DNA from: a bacterium
GTDB lineage: Bacteria > UBP14 > UBA6098 > B30-G16
Direction of reading: 5' to 3'
Assembly: GCA_030620455.1 (NCBI GenBank)
Contig: JAUXEQ010000068.1
Coordinates: 1 to 7,390, forward strand
DNA: 7,390 nucleotides
The notes under the pieces were generated by a model that did no database searches, was not told the origin of the DNA, and saw only the letters and a list, made by a program, of their open reading frames with translations. The stretch's first letter is position 1. Every line of letters begins with the position of its first letter. Below are positions 1-4,539 of the stretch, piece after piece. A program made the position numbers and the translations under genes.

Positions 1-14
1 AAAAACTTTAATAT

Positions 15-22
15 AAGGGGGG
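15..22 (+). promoter_or_regulatory. Ribosome binding site of the TM2-like gene
   Basis: The run AAGGGGGG lies just upstream of the ATG at 26, with about five bases between its AGGGG core and the start codon. It supports the chosen start. A TATAAG-like string overlaps it at 12-17, but no matching -35 element is visible inside the window. Confidence 0.6.
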
Positions 23-25
23 CAA

Positions 26-331
26 ATGGATTACTCGACCAAACAAATCCTGATCTGGCTAAATATCATAGTTCCAGGGCTTGGAACTTTACTGACCAAT
101 CCTGAAGATGCACTTCTCAATCGACCCAAGCTTAAGACGTATGCAATTATCCAAATAGTTGTCTATGCAGCTGGGATAATAAGTTCATTTTTTACATGTG
201 GCATAACAGGAATTGTCTCATTAGGAGCATGGGTTTGGGCGCTAATCGATACGATTTATATCTTCAAGATTTTCAGCGAGCAGGCTCAAAAGGAGAAAGC
301 AGGCGGTGGACAGGCTCCTCCAGCAGCATGA
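26..331 (+). CDS. Small TM2-like integral membrane protein
   Basis: This is a 101-residue hydrophobic protein of unknown function, predicted to sit in the inner membrane. The ATG follows a purine-rich ribosome site (AAGGGGGG at 15-22), which fixes the start. There is a first hydrophobic stretch at residues about 8-23, containing a PGLG turn. A polar loop (about 24-37) follows, then two closely spaced membrane segments at about 38-57 and 60-83, the second with the pattern WVWALIDTIYIF. A short charged and Gly/Pro/Ala-rich tail (about 84-101) ends the protein and is probably cytoplasmic. The PGLG turn plus a terminal W-x-liD segment resembles TM2-domain proteins, but the match is loose and the function is not inferable. 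The gene is alone on the plus strand, convergent with the rest of the window, and ends before a hairpin terminator. Whether it is the last gene of an operon to the left cannot be seen. Confidence 0.8.
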   Translation: MDYSTKQILIWLNIIVPGLGTLLTNPEDALLNRPKLKTYAIIQIVVYAAGIISSFFTCGITGIVSLGAWVWALIDTIYIFKIFSEQAQKEKAGGGQAPPAA

Positions 332-385
332 CAGAAGATTTATGTTACTTTAATTTGAAATTTGGGAACATATATGTTTATTTTA

Positions 386-417
386 AATAGAGCTGATCTT
401 AATTGGTCGGCTTTATT
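386..417 (+). terminator. Rho-independent terminator after the TM2-like gene
   Basis: A 13-pair stem has arms at 386-398 and 405-417 and a six-base loop TTAATT. All pairs form on the plus strand, three of them G-U wobbles (at 390/413, 394/409 and 397/406). On the minus strand those three positions become A-C mismatches, so the hairpin was evidently kept for plus-strand transcripts. The 3' arm ends in the U-rich string CTTTATT, and the 5' arm begins with A/T-rich bases. It lies in the 155-base convergent gap (332-486) between the plus-strand gene and the flippase-like gene. The rest of that gap holds no coding signal that I can see. Confidence 0.75.
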
Positions 418-486
418 CATATGAGTAGTTGTATCGATCGAGGAAATCCTCATTTTTGAATTTGTTGAGGTCTTCTGGCAAGAAGT

Positions 487-1437
487 TTACGGTTTTCTTT
501 TCCTAGCATTGTTCCAGAGGGCAAATATAATGCCACCAATTATTCCTGCAATAATCGAGAAAGCAAAAAACGATAGTGAAACCAAAAATCCTTTACCAGC
601 ACTTTCTCCGAACAACTCGAAAAAATAAGCAAAACTCGACTCTCGCACACCGAGTGCATTCAATGAAATGGGGAGCAAACTTATCACCCAAACCAAAGGC
701 ACAGTCAGATAATATACCGATAACGGAAGTTTGGCTCCAGCCACAATCGACGTAATCACAAGAATTGAAATAATTAATGCTTGATAAATCACAGATAAAA
801 CAAAACCTTTGACAAGCAAACCTGTATTATGTCTATAACTTCGTAACATTACGATGAATTTTGCAGCTTTCTCACCAAATCCCCACGGTATAAAGCTTAG
901 AATTTTTTCCACGGCATTTTCTGTTCGAAGCAAAAGAAACAGTGACAATCCTCCCCATAAAACAACGTTAAGAACTATTGTAGCAATAGTTGTTATCTTT
1001 CTGAACGGTGCAAAAGGTAATGCAATTATTGAGATAAAAATAGTAGCAACCATACCGGCTATTCTTTCCGCTATAACAGAGGAATAGGCACCAGCCATAT
1101 TATCTATTTCCTTACCTGCCATATATCCCCTAACAACATCACCGCCTACACCTGAGGGAAGAAAATTATTAAAAAAATAGCCCACGAAATACATTCTAAC
1201 TAATTTTAAATATGAAATTTTCCCAAATGGGGCTATGAATATTTTCCATCGCCATCCAGCAACAAAAACCGTTGCACAGAATGCAATAGTGATCGGTATA
1301 AACATCCAGAAAGGGAATTGCCTTAGATTGATTATGAATTCTGAAAGATCTATCCGTGTGAGTAAAAAATAGATAAGACCAGCGCTGACCGATCCCTTTA
1401 CTAATGTTAGCAATGCTTTTTTTGTTTTCTCGGACAT
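487..1437 (-). CDS. Flippase-like membrane protein, LPG_synthase_TM (UPF0104) family
   Basis: This is a 316-residue inner-membrane protein with about eight hydrophobic segments (roughly 10-27, 43-62, 80-95, 122-142, 149-171, 205-232, 243-260 and 282-306) and a basic C-terminal end (ARKRKP). The family signature is clear: a FFNNFLPSGVGGDVVR block at residues 88-103, a conserved AER at 123-125, and LPISLNALGVRE at 255-266. Together these identify the membrane part of the LPG_synthase_TM family, also called flippase-like domain proteins. In MprF this domain flips lysyl-phosphatidylglycerol, but here there is no cytoplasmic aminoacyl-transferase domain. Stand-alone members are widespread and are suspected to move lipids or glycolipids; the substrate is unknown. 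The ATG is 13 bases after the truA stop, with a weak TTGAG ribosome site, so the gene probably forms a two-gene transcript with truA. The family call is firm, the function open. Confidence 0.88.
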   Translation of the reverse strand: MSEKTKKALLTLVKGSVSAGLIYFLLTRIDLSEFIINLRQFPFWMFIPITIAFCATVFVAGWRWKIFIAPFGKISYLKLVRMYFVGYFFNNFLPSGVGGDVVRGYMAGKEIDNMAGAYSSVIAERIAGMVATIFISIIALPFAPFRKITTIATIVLNVVLWGGLSLFLLLRTENAVEKILSFIPWGFGEKAAKFIVMLRSYRHNTGLLVKGFVLSVIYQALIISILVITSIVAGAKLPLSVYYLTVPLVWVISLLPISLNALGVRESSFAYFFELFGESAGKGFLVSLSFFAFSIIAGIIGGIIFALWNNARKRKP

Positions 1438-1450
1438 AATGTAATCTCAA

Positions 1451-2185
1451 CTACTGTTGTAAAACTACTTTTGATAAACAGAGTCCCTGTGGAGGTGCAG
1501 TTCCAAATTCAACTATTCTCTCTCCCTCGATTATCATTTTCACAAAAATTTCAGAAGAAAATTGATTTTTTAGTACAGCAACCATTCCACCCACAAGAGA
1601 TCTGACCATTTTATGTAGGAATCTGTTTCCGAAAATTTCAAATATTTTCTCAAATTCATTTTCTGTCCATTTAGCATCAAAAATCATACATTTTGGGTTA
1701 TCTGGAAGGTCTTTCACAATAGAAAATGCCGAAAAATCATGCTCTCCGATAATTTTTTGTGCTAACTTTTGAAGAATTGCAATATCTAAAGGTGTCCCAA
1801 TCATCCATGTGTATCGTGCCTTTAGGGGAATTTTTTGTTCCAAGATTGTGTACTTATATATCTTGCCGATATTGTCGTATCGAGCATTGAAAGGCTTTTC
1901 AGTTATTTTCGCTTTCGTGATTGCTATATCATCCGGTAGCATCCGGTTAAGTCTGTATATAAGGTCGTTAGGTTTATATCTTTCGTGTGCTTTAGACGAA
2001 GCAATTTGATCTTCAGCATGAACACCTCTATCTGTGCGAGATGCATTTACGGTTTTAATATCAGTGTCAAACAGCTTTTGAAGGTTGTCCTCGAGGATTT
2101 CCTGTACGGTAAGGAAGTCTGGTTGTTTTTGCCAACCATAATATTCTGAGCCATCGTAACTTAAATGAATTATGTGCGTCTTAAT
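1451..2185 (-). CDS. truA: tRNA pseudouridine synthase A, with a non-canonical start
   Basis: TruA converts uridines 38-40 in the anticodon stem of many tRNAs to pseudouridine. Read from an ATT codon at 2183-2185, the protein has 244 residues, the usual family length. It shows the N-terminal SYDGSEYYGWQ block (residues 9-19), the catalytic motif SRTDRGVHA with Asp52, FNARYDNIGKIYKY shortly after residue 90, FLHKMVRSLVGG in the C-terminal half and the terminal APPQGLCLSKV. There is no ATG, GTG or TTG in frame between the upstream stop at 2237-2239 and the SYDG block. The first in-frame ATG (1940-1942) is residue 82, after the catalytic aspartate, and would give an inactive 163-residue fragment. 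The homology pattern therefore forces a start at ATT (2185), CTG (2191) or another rare codon. The identity is certain; the exact start is not. Confidence 0.88.
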   Translation of the reverse strand: MKTHIIHLSYDGSEYYGWQKQPDFLTVQEILEDNLQKLFDTDIKTVNASRTDRGVHAEDQIASSKAHERYKPNDLIYRLNRMLPDDIAITKAKITEKPFNARYDNIGKIYKYTILEQKIPLKARYTWMIGTPLDIAILQKLAQKIIGEHDFSAFSIVKDLPDNPKCMIFDAKWTENEFEKIFEIFGNRFLHKMVRSLVGGMVAVLKNQFSSEIFVKMIIEGERIVEFGTAPPQGLCLSKVVLQQ

Positions 2186-2291
2186 ATTCAGAGTATTACT
2201 ACTTTCAATACGACATAATATTCGGATTGTGAAATTTTAATTATTTAATATTCTGTTGCAAGAATAATCGTTATTAAATCTATGGGAACTG

Positions 2292-2663
2292 TTATCTTTT
2301 TACCTCTTTTTCGTATAATTCAACGGCTTCCATAACATAAGCCAAATATTCGTATGCAATACCACCACCGATTGCAAGAGCCTGCGAAGCTGCATCTAAT
2401 ATTTCTTCCTTACTTGCTCCAGCCATAAGGCAAAGTTTTGTATGCAGAAATATGCATGGCTTACAATAATGGGAGATCACAATTGCAAGTTGTATTAATT
2501 CTTTGTATTTTGCTGGGATTGCTGACGGCTTCTTGGTTTCACGCCAGAAATCTAAAAAACTCTTTGCTATGTTAGGATTTTCTTTACGAAAATCTCTCAA
2601 TCTTTTATCTAACAATTTCTGGTGCAAATCGGCAAGTTCAGCTATATTTTTTTCCTTATCCAT
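2292..2663 (-). CDS. AhpD-like carboxymuconolactone decarboxylase-family protein
   Basis: This small, all-helical protein has 123 residues from the ATG at 2661-2663. It belongs to the CMD/AhpD family, whose members work as thiol-disulfide peroxidase partners or as decarboxylases. The AhpD proton-relay pattern is complete: Glu55, 12 residues on Cys67, then Cys70 (CKPC), then His74, followed by LMAGASKEEILDA. The family-typical helix ending in ALAIGGGIAYEYL comes next. A redox-active CxxC points to a thiol-reductase or hydroperoxidase-helper role rather than to the true decarboxylase, which lacks the CxxC. The start is set by AGGAG five bases upstream; a TTG 24 bases further up (2685-2687) has no such site. 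The gene follows hdrB on the same strand, 149 bases away. No AhpC/peroxiredoxin partner is in the window, so the substrate is unknown. Confidence 0.88.
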   Translation of the reverse strand: MDKEKNIAELADLHQKLLDKRLRDFRKENPNIAKSFLDFWRETKKPSAIPAKYKELIQLAIVISHYCKPCIFLHTKLCLMAGASKEEILDAASQALAIGGGIAYEYLAYVMEAVELYEKEVKR

Positions 2664-2668
2664 TAATA

Positions 2669-2673
2669 CTCCT
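2669..2673 (-). promoter_or_regulatory. Ribosome binding site deciding the AhpD-like start
   Basis: AGGAG on the minus strand lies five bases before the ATG at 2661-2663. It favours this start over the TTG at 2685-2687, which would add eight residues and has no purine-rich site in front of it. Confidence 0.75.
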
Positions 2674-2720
2674 GTTTTTGTTAACAATCTTTAAAATCAC
2701 ATCTTCTACAACATTTCGAC

Positions 2721-2781
2721 GAATGCAAAACATTCAATAACCGATATTCATTTGAATAAATGCTAATAAAATAAGGCATTT
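2721..2781. repeat. Cluster of three short inverted repeats upstream of the AhpD-like gene
   Basis: Three inverted repeats follow one another in the gap between hdrB and the AhpD-like gene: GAATG/CATTC (2721-2735, five-base loop), TATTCA/TGAATA (2745-2758, two-base spacer) and AAATGC/GCATTT (2758-2781, 12-base spacer). They lie about 60-120 bases before the AhpD-like ATG, where an operator or promoter would be expected. Short palindromes are common by chance in AT-rich DNA, so a regulatory role is only suggested. None has the GC stem plus U-run of a terminator. Confidence 0.3.
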
Positions 2782-2812
2782 GAAAAATTGTGCATTTTCT
2801 AAAAAGGGAAGA

Positions 2813-3706
2813 TTATGTGACAGGTTCTGGTTCTGATTCTAGTTTCTCTAATAATGCTTTAGCCTTAATTCGGTTCAGTTTGAAGCCCAAATCGATAGGT
2901 TCGATACCTAATGCAAGTCCTAAGAGCTGTGGATAATATAGTATCGGAAGTTTATATGTAACTTCAAACTCCTTCTCAATTCTCTTCTGATTTCCCTCAT
3001 ACATAACTGAACAGAAAGGACAAATAGAAATCAGGGCATCGGCTTTTGCTTCGATTGCGCAATCAAGTTTTGCTCTCGACATATTTAAAGCGTCGATTTC
3101 TCTTATACCGAGAATAGCACCACCACAACATTTATCTTTCTCTCTATAGAATAATGATTTTGCACCGGTAACTTCGATTAATTCATCCAAAGAGTGAGGG
3201 TTTTCTGGATCGTCATAATTATCATATATCTTAGTCGGTTTTATGTAATGGCAACCATAATGTGCTGCCACTTGAATTTCTTCCAAAGGTCTGACAACTT
3301 TTTCTTTGATATTATCTATTCCATAATCCTCATGGAGCATTCTCGCGAAATGCTTAACAATAACCGTACCTTTGTATTCAAGATTGTATTTTACAAGTTT
3401 CTTGTTCATATCGTCAAGAGCTTCTGGATTATGTATGAAATGATAATTTGCTTCCTGAAGTGTTTCAGTACATGCTGAACATAACGTGACGACGTCTAAT
3501 TCCTGTTTTTCCGCCATTGCAAGGTTTCTTGCCGCCATAAGAAATCCTGCATCTTGATTGAGTGATCTAATAGGAAATCCACAGCATGTAAATTCGAGGA
3601 TGTCAACTAATTCTATACCTAATTTTTCTGCAACATTTCTGGCAGAAAGCTCGTAATTAAGCCCTCTTGCCGGAACTGTACAGCCTAAAAAAAGGGCAAA
3701 TTTCAT
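2813..3706 (-). CDS. hdrB: Heterodisulfide reductase subunit B homologue (two CCG domains)
   Basis: This 297-residue soluble protein is full length for HdrB. It carries two complete cysteine-rich CCG motifs: Cys9...Cys41-Cys42-Gly...Cys76-x2-Cys79 in the N-terminal half, and Cys152...Cys193-Cys194-Gly-Gly...Cys229-x2-Cys232 in the C-terminal half. In characterised HdrB these cysteines bind two non-cubane [4Fe-4S] clusters that split a disulfide (CoM-S-S-CoB in methanogens). In bacteria the physiological disulfide or other acceptor is usually unknown. The N-terminal LFLGCTVPARG block and the late YYPQLLGLALG segment are typical of the family. The start has GGAGG seven bases upstream (3714-3718). 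The gene lies 97 bases downstream of hdrC in the same direction, the expected partner. The C-terminal tail (EKLESEPEPVT) is acidic and short. CCG proteins also occur in succinate, glycolate and lactate oxidases, but the separate B plus C arrangement favours the Hdr assignment. Confidence 0.9.
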   Translation of the reverse strand: MKFALFLGCTVPARGLNYELSARNVAEKLGIELVDILEFTCCGFPIRSLNQDAGFLMAARNLAMAEKQELDVVTLCSACTETLQEANYHFIHNPEALDDMNKKLVKYNLEYKGTVIVKHFARMLHEDYGIDNIKEKVVRPLEEIQVAAHYGCHYIKPTKIYDNYDDPENPHSLDELIEVTGAKSLFYREKDKCCGGAILGIREIDALNMSRAKLDCAIEAKADALISICPFCSVMYEGNQKRIEKEFEVTYKLPILYYPQLLGLALGIEPIDLGFKLNRIKAKALLEKLESEPEPVT

Positions 3707-3713
3707 TACTCTA

Positions 3714-3718
3714 CCTCC
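3714..3718 (-). promoter_or_regulatory. Ribosome binding site of hdrB
   Basis: A full GGAGG on the minus strand lies seven bases before the hdrB ATG at 3704-3706. It is the strongest Shine-Dalgarno match in the window and fixes the start. Confidence 0.75.
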
Positions 3719-3803
3719 ATAATTTCATACCCAAAAATATAAGCACTCGATGAATCTAAATCTTCAAAAAAATAATGATTTTATCAATTTGGAATAAAAA
3801 ATT

Positions 3804-4313
3804 TTAATCTTGTTCTATAACTCGTCTTGCAATTTCACCTACACCGAAATCATCGAGAATTTTTCTAACAGGCATCGGATCCTCTGGAATAGACGGCAGA
3901 TTAATTTTTTCGCGTCTCTTGTTGAGATCTCCGACCTCAAAAAGTCTTCCGAATTTGTAAATTTCACCGGCTTGAAGTTCGAATGCTTTGTGTACTATAC
4001 CGTGTTTGACTGCGATATTTTTTAATGCCATCATAAGTTCTGTAATCATAACATCTTGGGGACATCTTTCCTGACAGGCACCACATCCGGAACATAACCA
4101 TACAAACTCACTGTTAAGAACTCGATCTCGCATTCCCAGAAGAACCATGTGTATTATTTTACGAGGATTGAATTCTTCATCGAACTCACGAACCGGACAT
4201 GATACAGAACAAGTTCCGCATGCGAAACATTTCGTTATAGGTTCTCCACCCGGTGTGTTCTTCACTTCTTCAACGAAAGATGGGTCGAGAAGTTCTGCTT
4301 GAATAACTTCCAT
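3804..4313 (-). CDS. hdrC: Heterodisulfide reductase subunit C homologue (2x[4Fe-4S] ferredoxin-like)
   Basis: This 169-residue soluble iron-sulfur protein has two complete cubane cluster motifs of the form CxxCxxCxxxCP: Cys29-32-35-39 (CFACGTCSVSCP) and Cys74-77-80-84 (CSGCGACQERCP). A helical linker lies between them and contains FNPRKIIHMVLLG, a conserved feature of HdrC. A charged helical C-terminal region (about residues 95-169) follows. HdrC relays electrons to HdrB. There are no membrane segments, so this is the soluble type and not a cytochrome b-linked HdrE system. The ATG follows AGAGGTG with good spacing, and the gene is first in the hdrC-hdrB pair. The region upstream holds an inverted repeat and then the terminator of the preceding gene, so a promoter probably lies between 4314 and 4455. 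No hdrA is visible; the electron donor is unknown. Confidence 0.9.
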   Translation of the reverse strand: MEVIQAELLDPSFVEEVKNTPGGEPITKCFACGTCSVSCPVREFDEEFNPRKIIHMVLLGMRDRVLNSEFVWLCSGCGACQERCPQDVMITELMMALKNIAVKHGIVHKAFELQAGEIYKFGRLFEVGDLNKRREKINLPSIPEDPMPVRKILDDFGVGEIARRVIEQD

Positions 4314-4333
4314 TTAACACCTCTTACGAATGC

Positions 4334-4362
4334 TTTTCACTGCTAGTTTTGAAAAGTGAAAA
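4334..4362 (-). promoter_or_regulatory. Inverted repeat in the hdrC leader
   Basis: A perfect eight-base inverted repeat, TTTTCACT (4334-4341) and AGTGAAAA (4355-4362), encloses a 13-base spacer. It sits about ten bases upstream of the hdrC ribosome site (4318-4324). It could be a regulator's operator or a hairpin in the leader transcript. No U-run follows it, so it is not a terminator. No sharply defined promoter was found near it; a poor TTGATT/TATTTT pair overlaps its upstream end. Confidence 0.4.
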
Positions 4363-4455
4363 TAAGATGATTTAGGAGTAAATCAAGGTATTTCTTGTGA
4401 TGTTGTTAGGATTTTGTAGAAGCAAATTCACATTATTACTTTATCTATAAAACAA

Positions 4456-4485
4456 CCCCTCACCATTAGTAAAAACGGTAAGGGG
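4456..4485 (-). terminator. Rho-independent terminator after the OmpA-family gene
   Basis: On the minus strand CCCCTTACC (4485-4477) pairs with GGTGAGGGG (4464-4456) over nine positions, with one G-U wobble and a 12-base loop. The U-rich tail TTGTTTTAT follows. On the plus strand the wobble becomes a C-A mismatch, so the structure is built for minus-strand transcripts. It lies 55 bases after the stop of the OmpA-family gene and separates that gene from hdrC. Confidence 0.8.
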
Positions 4486-4539
4486 CTTTCATTTCTGCAC
4501 AAGTTAAACCAAAATTAAATAAAAGGAGTATTCAGTATT

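Noticed and set aside
196..390. A 64-codon frame on the plus strand overlapping the TM2-like gene and its terminator
   Set aside because: It is out of frame with the better-supported gene, lacks a ribosome site and runs into the terminator hairpin.
436..452. A short GAGG/CCTC hairpin followed by ATTTTT in the convergent gap, as a second terminator
   Set aside because: The stem is only four or five pairs with a tiny loop, too weak to call beside the well-formed 13-pair hairpin at 386-417.
1451..1942. truA as a 163-residue gene starting at the ATG at 1942
   Set aside because: The conserved N-terminal SYDG block and catalytic SRTDRGVHA are encoded in the same frame upstream, so this start would cut off the active site.
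2186..2291. A promoter for truA in the gap after the AhpD-like gene
   Set aside because: The region is AT-rich with a TTGCAA string, but no -10 element lies at proper spacing; any call would be guesswork.
2664..2687. An eight-residue N-terminal extension of the AhpD-like protein from TTG at 2687
   Set aside because: There is no ribosome site before the TTG, while the ATG at 2663 has AGGAG at ideal spacing.
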